From an uncultured Prevotella sp. (GTDB lineage Bacteria; Bacteroidota; Bacteroidia; Bacteroidales; Bacteroidaceae), in contig CAKMOD010000059.1 of NCBI GenBank assembly GCA_927910885.1, positions 1 to 61,755 on the forward strand: a stretch of 61,755 bases of DNA, given 5' to 3'. Under the pieces are notes generated by a model, which did not search any database, had not been told where the DNA came from, and saw only the letters and a program-made list of their open reading frames with translations. A program made the position numbers and the translations under genes. Within the stretch, counting starts at the first letter, position 1. The number at the start of each line of letters is the position of its first letter. Below are positions 8,734-17,295 of the stretch, piece after piece.

Positions 8734-10404
8734 TTAGTTAGGATTAGACTTACCTATTACTCGGCAGAGTTTCATTACTTCTTCCTCGAAGTTCTCTTTG
8801 TTGATGGCTTTTCCCTTCAATACAGAACGATAGTTATAGATGGTCTGGGGAGAATAGAAAAGGAGGTCGGCAATCTCTGCACTTTCCTTCACACCCAATC
8901 GAATGAGTGCCATAATACGCTGTTCGGTAGTAAGTTCATCTGTGCTTTTATTCTGAATTCTGCCTTCTGGTACGAGTAGGTTATTCAACTCTTCAGTAAA
9001 ACCTGGATAGAGATCGAGGAAAGCCTTGTCAAAACGAGATAGAAAGGTTGCAGCGTCTTCCTCTGATAATCGTTCAGATGAAAGTTGACTAAGCAATTCT
9101 GAGGTTTGGTTGGCTTTTATCTTTCTCTTTACTAATGTCTGTTGTTTTTTCAGTCGAGCAATATACTTTGCACAAAGGTCAATATACAACTTTGCCAATC
9201 TTTCACGCTTACGGTTGGTGTCGACAAGCACTGCGTTAAGGTCGTGTAGCTGTGTATTCAACTCTTTTTGTTGGGTGTTGAGTTCAGAGAGTTGATTATT
9301 ATTGTTTTGTAACTCCTGTTGCTGAAGACTAAGACGTTTAGTCTGTTTTACAATATAAAAGACTGCAAAAAGCAGGAAGAGCAGAAGGAGTGAGATGACT
9401 ATGATTGCGGTCATCTGCACTTTATTACGCTGATTGAGGGTCTGTTGATAGCTGCTAACAATTACTGGTAGCTTGCTTGATATTTCAATAATACGGAGTC
9501 TGTTATTATAGAAATGTGCATCCTCGAGTGCTGTCTGTATGTATCGTTGTGCATAATCAAGGTCGTCTTTATTGTGTTCAAAGATATACATAGCTAAGTT
9601 TTGCAGTGCAAAGTTCTCCATTGTACAGTTCTCCACATCTGCAATACTCGACAATAAAAGGAATTCTTCTTGTTTATTAGTATTCCCCTCGTTGCCATAA
9701 CTGCCAGAGAGAGCAAAGCACGACATAGCGTAGAATCGGGAGGTTGGTGGCAACTGCTTTATGGCTTTGATGTAATGAGAACGTGCAGAAAGGGGATTAT
9801 TCTGTACAAAAACGCAGTATTCACCGCGATAATACTCGTAACTTTTATCGGTTTCATCGCAAAAAGGCATGGCTTTCTTTAAGTAGTTCTTTGCCTTTGA
9901 ACGGTGTATAGGAGTATAGGTTTTATCATTGCAAAAGTCTGCCCAATAGGTGTGAATGCGGAAGAGTGAGAAGTAATATTCAAAACGTTGAGCCTTATCA
10001 AGTGCCGTTGTATCCACCTGTTCTATTTCTTGAACAGCCTCACTATATAAGCCTCCAATAGACAATAGCTCTGCTTTTCGTATCACATTACTATTGTAAT
10101 AATAGGTGTTCTGTGTCTCCAAAGCCAGTTTGATACCTTTGTTTAAATACGTCATAGCCGAGTCAAACTGGAAGACATAGTATTCTTCAAACAGTTGCTC
10201 GTAGGTTTGCAGACGCTTAAGGGCATTCTCACTGGTTGCAAGATGCTTTTTAAGGCGGTTGATGTCGTTGTTCTTGTTATTGATAAGTGCATCACGTTGC
10301 TCCAAAAGGTTATCCAGCTTTTGTCGTAACTGTTGTGTCTTACTACCAGCAGATAATGTCGTTGGCAGTAGCAAGAAAAGTATATATAATAAGCTTCTTT
10401 TCAT
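8734..10404 (-). CDS. Membrane-spanning TPR regulator with C-terminal HTH (DUF6377/SusR-like)
   Basis: 556 residues. Residues 1-19 are a signal peptide, about 20-330 a helical TPR-like periplasmic region, about 331-352 a transmembrane helix (VISLLLLFLLFAVFYIV), about 355-410 a Q/N/L-rich coiled coil, and the end (from about 490) a LuxR-like helix-turn-helix with TTEQRIMALIRLGV and SPQTIYNYRS. The layout is that of a one-component transmembrane regulator: ligand sensed in the periplasm, DNA bound in the cytoplasm. It is paralogous to the gene at 13028-14593, and the two flank a GH97 enzyme. In Bacteroides, SusR has the same topology and lies beside the GH97 gene susB, so control of alpha-glucan use is my inference. 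It is divergent from the GH97 gene. Confidence 0.75.
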   Translation of the reverse strand: MKRSLLYILFLLLPTTLSAGSKTQQLRQKLDNLLEQRDALINNKNNDINRLKKHLATSENALKRLQTYEQLFEEYYVFQFDSAMTYLNKGIKLALETQNTYYYNSNVIRKAELLSIGGLYSEAVQEIEQVDTTALDKAQRFEYYFSLFRIHTYWADFCNDKTYTPIHRSKAKNYLKKAMPFCDETDKSYEYYRGEYCVFVQNNPLSARSHYIKAIKQLPPTSRFYAMSCFALSGSYGNEGNTNKQEEFLLLSSIADVENCTMENFALQNLAMYIFEHNKDDLDYAQRYIQTALEDAHFYNNRLRIIEISSKLPVIVSSYQQTLNQRNKVQMTAIIVISLLLLFLLFAVFYIVKQTKRLSLQQQELQNNNNQLSELNTQQKELNTQLHDLNAVLVDTNRKRERLAKLYIDLCAKYIARLKKQQTLVKRKIKANQTSELLSQLSSERLSEEDAATFLSRFDKAFLDLYPGFTEELNNLLVPEGRIQNKSTDELTTEQRIMALIRLGVKESAEIADLLFYSPQTIYNYRSVLKGKAINKENFEEEVMKLCRVIGKSNPN

Positions 10405-10424
10405 CGTTTAATTACTATTGAGTA

Positions 10425-10432
10425 CAAAGATA
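10425..10432 (-). promoter_or_regulatory. -7 promoter box (TATCTTTG) for the DUF6377-like regulator
   Basis: Minus-strand TATCTTTG only about 20 bases from the start codon at 10404, giving a very short leader. It is one arm of the divergent promoter region 10405-10657. Confidence 0.6.
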
Positions 10433-10578
10433 ATACTTTACTCGGAAATAGAGGATATCTACTTAAACAAATTATTATTTATCATTAAAATACTGATATT
10501 AAGTTATTTATATTTAATAACAAGACAATATTGTCTACTTATGCACTACTATTGATAATAACTTCTACTCTTTTTCAC

Positions 10579-10586
10579 TATCTTTG
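10579..10586 (+). promoter_or_regulatory. -7 promoter box (TATCTTTG) for the GH97 gene
   Basis: TATCTTTGCAT matches the consensus, with TTG at 10551-10553 in the -33 zone. The leader to the start codon at 10658 is about 65 bases. Confidence 0.65.
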
Positions 10587-10657
10587 CATAAAATCATATA
10601 ATTACGCTTACAATCTTCAAATAGAAATTAATAACCATATTATACTTTAACAAAACA

Positions 10658-12796
10658 ATGAAGAAAACCAATATTGCCCTTATAGGGCTACTGATGGGGT
10701 TGGCAAGCATTGCTAATGCGCAGACTGTAAAGTCTCCGAATGGTAATGTTGCTGTTACCTTCTCATTGACAGGTAACGGAGTACCTACTTATGAGATGAC
10801 TTATAAGGGTAAGGCTGTTGTTAAGCCTTCGCACTTAGGTTTGGAATTGGCTAAGAACAAACATGCCAGCAAAGGTATGGATGAAACCAGCCTTATGGAT
10901 GGTTTTGAGAAGACTGGTACCAAGACATCCACTTTTGATGAGACTTGGAAACCTGTCTGGGGTGAGACTGCAACCATTCGTAACCACTACAATGAGTTGG
11001 AAGTAGACCTTAAACAGCCAAGTAGCAAGCGTAACATTGTTATCCGTTTCCGTGTTTATGACGATGGAATGGGCCTTCGTTACGAATTCCCACAGCAGCC
11101 AGAACTGAACTACTTTATTATAAAGGAGGAGCATACACAGTTTGCTATGGCGGGCGATCATACAGCATGGTGGCTCCCTGGAGACTATGACACACAGGAG
11201 CAGGAGACACAGGAATCAAAGCTTTCTGAAATTCGTAAGCGTTTCCATGAGGCTGTAAACTGGGATAATTCATCTGTTTCTGTATTCTCTGATACGGGTG
11301 TTCAGACCTCTTTACAGATGAAGTCGGCTGATGGTCTATACATCAATATCCATGAAGCAGCATGTGCAAATTACTCTACAATGCACCTGAATCTGGACGA
11401 CAAGACAATGACCTTCGAATCATGGCTTACTCCTGACGCTACAGGTTTGAAGGGATTCATGCAGACTCCATGCGAAACTCCTTGGCGTACGGTGATGGTG
11501 AGCGATGATGCACGCGATATGCTTGCAAACAATCTCATCCTCAATCTCAACGAACCTTGTAAGATCGAAGATACTTCATGGATTCACCCAACTAAATACT
11601 GTGGCGTATGGTGGGAGATGATAGCAGGTGGTAAGCCATGGGCTTATACTGATGAATTTAGTTCAGTAAAGCTTGGTGAGACTGATTATGCATCTGCAAA
11701 GCCAAACGGACGTCACCCTGCTAACACCGCTAACGTTAAGAAATACATCGATTTTGCTGCTGCTAACGGATTAGATCAGGTGCTAGTTGAAGGCTGGAAT
11801 ATCGGTTGGGAAGACTGGTTTGGACGTTGGAAAGACTACGTATTCGACTTCGTTACTCCTTATCCAGACTTCGATCTCAAGGGTTTGAATGAGTATGCAC
11901 ACTCTAAGGGAGTAAAGTTGATGATGCACCACGAGACCTCATCAAGTACACAGAACTATGAGCGTCACATGGAGAATGCTTTCCAATTGATGAATAAGTA
12001 TGGTTATGACGCTGTGAAGACAGGTTATGTTGGTGATATTATCCCACGTGGCGACCATCACTATTCACAGTCAATGAACAATCATTATCTGCATGTTATC
12101 AAGGAAGCTGCTAAGCATCGTATTATGGTGAATGGACATGAGGCAACACGTCCTACTGGTCTTTGCCGTACGTGGCCTAATCTCGTTGGTAACGAGTCAG
12201 CTCGTGGAACAGAATACGAAGCATTCGGTGGAAGTCATCCTAACCATACTGTGATTCTTCCATTTACTCGTCTTCAGGGCGGACCAATGGACTACACGCC
12301 GGGTATTCTTGAGACACAACTCTCAACATGGTGCGATAACAAGAGCTATATACATACAACACTCGTTGGCCAGCTTGCACTATATGTAACTATGTATAGC
12401 CCACTCCAGATGGCTGCCGACCTCCCTGAGAACTATCAGAAGTATAACGATGCCTTCCAATTCATCAAGGATGTTGCTTGCGACTGGGACGATAGCCATT
12501 ATCTTGAGGCAGAGCCAGCACGTTATGTGACTGTTGCTCGTAAGGCAAAAGGTACTAACAACTGGTTTGTTGCTGGAAAAACTGGTCTCGTACCACACCT
12601 TAGTGTCCTGAAATTCGACTTCCTTGATAAGGGGCGTAAGTATGAGGCAACTATCTATGCTGATGCTAAGGACGCTGATTACGAAAAGAATCCAAAGGCT
12701 TACACTATTACTAAGCGCACTATAAAGAAGGGTGATGTTCTCAAACTTCAGCAGGTTCGTGGAGGTGGTTTTGCCATCAGTTTGAAAGCACTTTAA
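10658..12796 (+). CDS. GH97 alpha-glucosidase (SusB-like, inverting type)
   Basis: 712 residues with a Sec signal ending in ANAQ, so periplasmic. It has the GH97 N-terminal beta-sandwich (about 22-290), the central barrel and a C-terminal beta domain. Three glutamates match the SusB catalytic set: Glu426 in MMHHET, Glu495 in NGHEAT and Glu519 in SARGTEY. Their spacing (69 and 24 residues) is identical to that of SusB Glu439, Glu508 and Glu532, which marks the inverting alpha-glucosidase subgroup rather than the retaining alpha-galactosidase one. It would release glucose from alpha-glucan oligosaccharides. The neighbouring secreted dextranase makes isomaltooligosaccharides a plausible substrate, but linkage preference cannot be read from sequence. 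Two SusR-like regulators flank it. Confidence 0.92.
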   Translation: MKKTNIALIGLLMGLASIANAQTVKSPNGNVAVTFSLTGNGVPTYEMTYKGKAVVKPSHLGLELAKNKHASKGMDETSLMDGFEKTGTKTSTFDETWKPVWGETATIRNHYNELEVDLKQPSSKRNIVIRFRVYDDGMGLRYEFPQQPELNYFIIKEEHTQFAMAGDHTAWWLPGDYDTQEQETQESKLSEIRKRFHEAVNWDNSSVSVFSDTGVQTSLQMKSADGLYINIHEAACANYSTMHLNLDDKTMTFESWLTPDATGLKGFMQTPCETPWRTVMVSDDARDMLANNLILNLNEPCKIEDTSWIHPTKYCGVWWEMIAGGKPWAYTDEFSSVKLGETDYASAKPNGRHPANTANVKKYIDFAAANGLDQVLVEGWNIGWEDWFGRWKDYVFDFVTPYPDFDLKGLNEYAHSKGVKLMMHHETSSSTQNYERHMENAFQLMNKYGYDAVKTGYVGDIIPRGDHHYSQSMNNHYLHVIKEAAKHRIMVNGHEATRPTGLCRTWPNLVGNESARGTEYEAFGGSHPNHTVILPFTRLQGGPMDYTPGILETQLSTWCDNKSYIHTTLVGQLALYVTMYSPLQMAADLPENYQKYNDAFQFIKDVACDWDDSHYLEAEPARYVTVARKAKGTNNWFVAGKTGLVPHLSVLKFDFLDKGRKYEATIYADAKDADYEKNPKAYTITKRTIKKGDVLKLQQVRGGGFAISLKAL

Positions 12797-12849
12797 GCTA
12801 ATATTTTTATCGGTATTTAACCGATTTCTATGTTAGATAAAATATACTG

Positions 12850-12930
12850 CCGCAGAGAGTCGTAACTATTCAGAGTCTCAGAGGGTTATATCCTCTGAAT
12901 GATAGCTTGCGTTTCTCTGCGGACTTTTTA
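12850..12930 (+). terminator. Nested hairpin terminator after GH97
   Basis: CCGCAGAGA at 12850-12858 pairs with TCTCTGCGG at 12914-12922, followed by a TTTTT run. Inside, TCAGAGG (12878-12884) pairs with CCTCTGA (12892-12898). It separates GH97 from the second regulator. Confidence 0.7.
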
Positions 12931-13027
12931 TCTCTAATACTGAGCGTTGTACTTACTTACATTACTACATACTAAAAAACCTGATTATAGCGTTATATAT
13001 AAGGATGATATTATGCCCCAAATTACA

Positions 13028-14593
13028 ATGAAGCTAATGAAGAAAATAGCCCTTATCTGTGTAATATTATGTATGCCTTTACTCGTAAATGCACAGAATC
13101 AAATACCAACGCTTGACGATCTCGATAATGAGATTGCCATGTCACCCCAATATGACAAAAAATATGAAGACGTTATTAGCAGTGTAAAGAAGGAACTTCG
13201 TGCTGCTAAAACCAAGGAGGCTCGTTATGACCTATCTAATAAACTGTTTAATCTTTATACATCTTACTCTGTTGATTCTGCCATTGTCTATGCTATTGAA
13301 AAGCAGAATATAGCTAAGCAAATTGGAGATCAGAGTAAGGTAAACGATGCCAAGCTTAATCTTGCTTATCTCTTGATACGAGGTGGACAACTTAAGGATG
13401 CGAGTGATATTATTAACTCTATTCCTCGAAAGGAGATAAGTCAAGAATTGTCTTTCTATTATTTTTCTACCCGAAAGACGCTTTATCGTACACTTGCTGA
13501 AGCTGCTCTAACTACATCACAGAGGAATCTATACAAGCAGATGGAGAAGAACTGTAACGATTCCGTCGTTGATAATAATGCTTCTCCTGATAGTTGGTCA
13601 CGTGCTGAACAGCTTGTTAATCGCCATCAGTACGAGCAAGCAAAGAAAATACTTCTTGATGCTTATCAACACTTAAAGCCTGGTGACCGTCAGACAGCAT
13701 TTGTGTCTATTTCGCTTGCAGATATTTATGGTAGAGAGAAGAATGTTGAAGCTCAGAAACAATATCTTATCGCTGCTGCAATTTCCGATATTCGTAACTC
13801 TGTAAAGGAGTATCTTGCTTTACAGCAGTTGGCTGTAATTCTTTTTGAAGAAGGCGATACGAAACGTGCCTATGCCTATATGGATCAAGCCATGAACGAT
13901 GCTGTGTTCTGTAATGCACGACAGCGTACTATTGCTATGGCTGACGTATGGCCTGCTATTGAGAAATCGCATGAGCGTGAAACAAAGAGTCGTACACTCA
14001 GACTTACAGCTATTATTGTTGTTATCAGCTTGTTATCTGTTGTCCTATTCGTTATGATTATCTATACGCGTCGTCGCGTAGTAGAATTGCGTGCTATCCG
14101 TGCACGTCTCTCCAACACTAACGAATTGCTGAAAGAGTCAAATAATATTAAAGACGAGTATATTACCCGCTTCCTCACTGAATGTTCTGCTTATATTGAC
14201 AAACTCGATAGCTATCGCAAGCAGATTTATCGTCTTGTCACCGGAAATAAGCGTACGGAACTACTCAACACGTTAAAATCACAAGAGGTGATCGACCGCG
14301 AATTGGAGTCTTTCTATTCCAGCTTCGATGAAACTTTCCTTGGTCTTTTCCCAAACTTCGTAGATGATTTCAACGCATTACTCAAACCAGATGAGCGGAT
14401 TATTCCTAAACAGTCTGGACATCTCTCTACCGATTTACGCATCTTTGCGCTTATTCGCCTTGGCGTAAAAGAGAATGAACTTATCTGCTCCTTCCTTCGT
14501 TGTTCAAAGGCAACGGTTTATGCTTATCGTTCCCGTGTTCGTTTAAAGTCGATAGACCCAGATAAATTCGATGAAATGGTCCTAAAATTATAG
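13028..14593 (+). CDS. Membrane-spanning TPR regulator with C-terminal HTH (DUF6377/SusR-like), paralogue
   Basis: About 521 residues when started at 13028 (MKLMKKIALICV, a signal peptide ending VNAQ). Longer in-frame starts at 12947 and 13013 would bury the signal peptide and are less likely. It has a TPR-like periplasmic part, a transmembrane helix (LTAIIVVISLLSVVLFVMIIY), a short coiled coil, and a C-terminal HTH with STDLRIFALIRLGV and SKATVYAYRSRV, aligning clearly with the HTH of the regulator at 8734-10404. Together they bracket the GH97 gene. I infer a pair of SusR-type regulators that may respond to different alpha-glucan breakdown products; the ligand is unknown. Confidence 0.72.
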   Translation: MKLMKKIALICVILCMPLLVNAQNQIPTLDDLDNEIAMSPQYDKKYEDVISSVKKELRAAKTKEARYDLSNKLFNLYTSYSVDSAIVYAIEKQNIAKQIGDQSKVNDAKLNLAYLLIRGGQLKDASDIINSIPRKEISQELSFYYFSTRKTLYRTLAEAALTTSQRNLYKQMEKNCNDSVVDNNASPDSWSRAEQLVNRHQYEQAKKILLDAYQHLKPGDRQTAFVSISLADIYGREKNVEAQKQYLIAAAISDIRNSVKEYLALQQLAVILFEEGDTKRAYAYMDQAMNDAVFCNARQRTIAMADVWPAIEKSHERETKSRTLRLTAIIVVISLLSVVLFVMIIYTRRRVVELRAIRARLSNTNELLKESNNIKDEYITRFLTECSAYIDKLDSYRKQIYRLVTGNKRTELLNTLKSQEVIDRELESFYSSFDETFLGLFPNFVDDFNALLKPDERIIPKQSGHLSTDLRIFALIRLGVKENELICSFLRCSKATVYAYRSRVRLKSIDPDKFDEMVLKL

Positions 14594-14637
14594 TCAGTAA
14601 CATCTCTTTCTGTAATTTATAGGCTACTTATTATCTT

Positions 14638-14690
14638 CGTGCGACAAACCAATGTCCTGTATATTGGATTGTCGCACGTTCTGTTTTTTA
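14638..14690 (+). terminator. Intrinsic terminator after the second regulator
   Basis: CGTGCGACAA at 14638-14647 pairs with TTGTCGCACG at 14669-14678, extended by CCAAT/ATTGG, then a T-rich tail with six Ts. Confidence 0.8.
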
Positions 14691-14772
14691 TTGCTCCTTA
14701 CTCATAAAAGCCTACTTATTCTTACTCTCTTTTTGTTCTAAGTAATACTTCGAAAATCTGCAGACAAGGGTG

Positions 14773-15028
14773 TGAAAAATAATTACAAAAACTCGAATAA
14801 ATATCTATAAATAATAGCAAAAAATAAGCATTAAAAACATAATTGTAACTAAAAGGAAATCAGTTGGTTATAGAGTGGGAAACGAAAGGGTGCTTAATTA
14901 GACTTGAAAAGGGCGTTAGTAAGACCTCAAAAGAGCATCTTTTGCAAGTCAATTAGGCATCTTTTAGAAGCTAAAAGAGCATGTGTTGGTTTTGAGCTGT
15001 GCGAAAATAGTTTACAAATAACAGTCGT
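14773..15028 (+). repeat. Dispersed repeat, copy 2 (about 250 bp)
   Basis: Matches the reverse complement of 5481-5726. It contains an open frame at 14904-15101 that I regard as chance. The whole gene-free stretch 14691-15116 is accounted for by this element and short AT-rich flanks. Confidence 0.7.
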
Positions 15029-15116
15029 GAAAAGAATAATCCGATTATGGGCAGAGACTCTTGCAACCATAATCGGAGTTTATATTGATAGGTATTGTTA
15101 AGTCCTTCTTATGTGT

Positions 15117-15551
15117 TTAGACACGCTTTAGTGACTGTTTTACGCCAGAGATAAGTAATCCCATTTCCGCAGCATTCAGTCCTCTAATCAAGACGTTAGG
15201 CTCTCTATACTCCACAGCGTAGTTGGATAAAGCGGGTACACAATGAAAGAAAGGTAAGTCAACCACCTCTCCTTTCTTTGTCGTACTTACAAATGTAAGT
15301 CGAATGTCAGAGAAATTATCTTCTTCGCTTTTGTATAACTCATTGGGATACATCGGTAGAATGGTGTTAACCCCCTCTGTTATAACAAAATTCAAAAGCT
15401 TTTCTTTTCCCTCTTTTTCATAACATTGTGGCTCTGCCACATAAGCCTTCGACCATAGGTCAGCCTCCCCTGTCCCTTCTTCATCTGAGAGACATTGTTC
15501 ATTTTGCTGAGCCTTACGCTTATTCTTATTAAAGAAATCGAATATACCCAT
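15117..15551 (-). CDS. Hypothetical cytoplasmic protein
   Basis: 144 residues; I do not recognise a family. It starts MGIFDFFNKNKRKAQ, an aromatic and basic N-terminus of the kind that can sit at a membrane surface, then a glutamate-rich linker to about residue 45 and a compact alpha/beta domain (LLNFVITEGVNTILPMYP and further strands) to the end. There is no signal peptide or transmembrane helix. It stands alone on the minus strand, between the dispersed repeat and the divergent SpmA/SpmB-like gene, with codon use like its neighbours, so it is probably a real gene. Its function is unknown. Confidence 0.6.
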   Translation of the reverse strand: MGIFDFFNKNKRKAQQNEQCLSDEEGTGEADLWSKAYVAEPQCYEKEGKEKLLNFVITEGVNTILPMYPNELYKSEEDNFSDIRLTFVSTTKKGEVVDLPFFHCVPALSNYAVEYREPNVLIRGLNAAEMGLLISGVKQSLKRV

Positions 15552-15978
15552 ATAGTCTTGCTGTTACTATCTTTATTCGCAAAGTGACTAATTATGTAAT
15601 AAAAGTAATCGGAAATAGATAAAATTCTATCCCAAAAAGACGTTTGCAAAGATAAAGACTTCGTACAACATAAACACAATTACGTATGTTAAAAAGACTA
15701 AACTGTGCATACAAATCGGTTTAATCATCGATAAAACATCTAAAAAAGGGGCTTAATAAATGTTGTTTTGGTAGCGCTTTCGAAAATAACCTACAGCTTA
15801 TTATCGACAAAACAGTTGGAAACACGGAGGCTAACAACATCTTTTTAGTTTATTATGCCGTAGGTTCACACAGAATTGTTTATCTTTGCATTGGGAATGA
15901 ATGGTGCCTTTGTGGGGCTGTCTGTCCCCACTTCTGATACATTACAGACATATTAAAACAGTTATAAAAACGCGATAA
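15552..15978. other. Divergent intergenic region
   Basis: No gene seen. It holds the upstream region of the hypothetical gene (minus) and the promoter of the SpmA/SpmB-like gene (plus, box at 15881-15888). The middle (15700-15860) is AT-rich with no clear repeat. Confidence 0.5.
15881..15888 (+). promoter_or_regulatory. -7 promoter box (TATCTTTG) for the SpmAB-like gene
   Basis: TATCTTTGCATTGGG matches the consensus, with GAATTG just upstream. The leader to 15979 is about 85 bases. Confidence 0.65.
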
Positions 15979-17205
15979 ATGGCACTGAACTATATTTGGA
16001 TAGGATTCTTTCTAATAGCCTTCGTCTTCGGCATTATCTCTCTGTTGATGGGCGATACAACAATATTCCAGAAAATGGTGGATTCAACCTTTGATTCATC
16101 TAAGACAGCCTTTGAAACATCATTGGGTTTGACTGGAGTATTGGCATTGTGGTTGGGTATTATGAAGATAGGCGAAAGGGCAGGCGTTGTCAATGTTCTT
16201 GCACGTATGCTCAGTCCGTTCTTTTCTAAACTTTTCCCTGATATCCCAAGGAATCACCCTGTTATGGGTTCTATCTTTATGAATATTGCGTCGAATATGT
16301 TAGGACTTGACAATGCAGCTACGCCTACAGGATTGAAGGCGATGGGGCAGATGCAAGAGTTGAATACTAAGAAGGATACAGCAACTAATCCAATGATTAT
16401 GTTCTTGGTGCTGAATACTTCTGGCTTAACTATCATCCCAACGACGATTCTTGCTTTCCGAAGCTCGTACGGAGCGGTACAGCCTACTGACGTATTTATT
16501 CCAATTTTGCTTGCAACCACTGTTGCAACGCTTGCTGGTATTATCATTACTGCAGGTTGGCAGCGTATCAATATCTTTCAACCGATATTACTTGCAGGTC
16601 TCGTGGGACTAATGGCTTTTGTCGGATTGGTTATTTGGGGTTTTGGACAAATGGATAAAGAGACGATGGGAACGGTAACTTCTGTTGCCTCAAATCTTAT
16701 TCTTCTGTCTATAATCGTCCTATTCATCGTTGCTGGCTTACTAAAGAAAGTGAATGTTTATGACGCTTTCATCGAAGGAGCGAAGGATGGATTCCAAACT
16801 GCTGTACGCATTATTCCTTATTTAGTAGCTATCCTTGTAGCTGTAGGAGTGTTCCGTGCTTCGGGTGCAATGGACCTTTTGATACAGGGGATTAAATGGT
16901 GTGTGGAACAGTGTGGACTGAATACAGACTTTGTAGGAGCACTCCCAACTGCCTTTATGAAACCGCTTTCTGGTAGTGGTGCACGTGGTCTTATGTTAGA
17001 AGCAATGAAGAACTATGGTCCAGACTCATTCGTTGGCAGATTGAGTTGTATCTTCCAAGGCTCAACAGATACTACCTTCTATGTTCTGGCTGTTTACTTC
17101 GGAAGCATCAGCGTAAGGTATACACGTCACGCATTAGCTTGTGGATTGTTAGCCGATTTGGCTGGTGTAATAGCCGCAATCGCTATCTGCTATATTTTCT
17201 TTTAG
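15979..17205 (+). CDS. SpmA/SpmB-like nucleoside-recognition (Gate) membrane protein, fused
   Basis: 408 residues with about ten hydrophobic helices. The N-terminal half (to about 200) matches SpmA (ETSLGLTGVLALWLG, MLGLDNAATPTGLKAM) and the C-terminal half matches SpmB (FQTAVRIIPYLVAILVAVG, MKPLSGSGARG, STDTTFYVLAVYFG). Firmicutes have these as two spore-maturation genes; Bacteroidota carry them fused although they do not sporulate. The Gate/nucleoside-recognition fold suggests transport of a small solute through the inner membrane, but the substrate is not known. A flippase gene follows 90 bases downstream on the same strand, so cotranscription is possible. Confidence 0.85.
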   Translation: MALNYIWIGFFLIAFVFGIISLLMGDTTIFQKMVDSTFDSSKTAFETSLGLTGVLALWLGIMKIGERAGVVNVLARMLSPFFSKLFPDIPRNHPVMGSIFMNIASNMLGLDNAATPTGLKAMGQMQELNTKKDTATNPMIMFLVLNTSGLTIIPTTILAFRSSYGAVQPTDVFIPILLATTVATLAGIIITAGWQRINIFQPILLAGLVGLMAFVGLVIWGFGQMDKETMGTVTSVASNLILLSIIVLFIVAGLLKKVNVYDAFIEGAKDGFQTAVRIIPYLVAILVAVGVFRASGAMDLLIQGIKWCVEQCGLNTDFVGALPTAFMKPLSGSGARGLMLEAMKNYGPDSFVGRLSCIFQGSTDTTFYVLAVYFGSISVRYTRHALACGLLADLAGVIAAIAICYIFF

Positions 17206-17224
17206 AAGATAAATGAGTCTATTA

Positions 17225-17280
17225 AGCTGTTGGGCTATTAGCCCTATAAGCCTTATTAGCCTAATAAGGCAAGTAAGCTA
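17225..17280. repeat. GGGCTATTAGCCC-type palindromic repeat
   Basis: Overlapping palindromes (GGGCTATTAGCCC, then GCCTTATTAGCCTAATAAGGC). A related stretch is at 35490-35530 (GGGCTTATTGGCCC, GCCTTATTAGTCTAATTAG). It lies between two codirectional genes. Confidence 0.55.
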
Positions 17281-17295
17281 AACAATAATACAACA

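Noticed and set aside
14904..15101. 65-residue open frame
   Set aside because: It lies entirely in the dispersed 250-bp repeat, and the other copy does not keep the frame.
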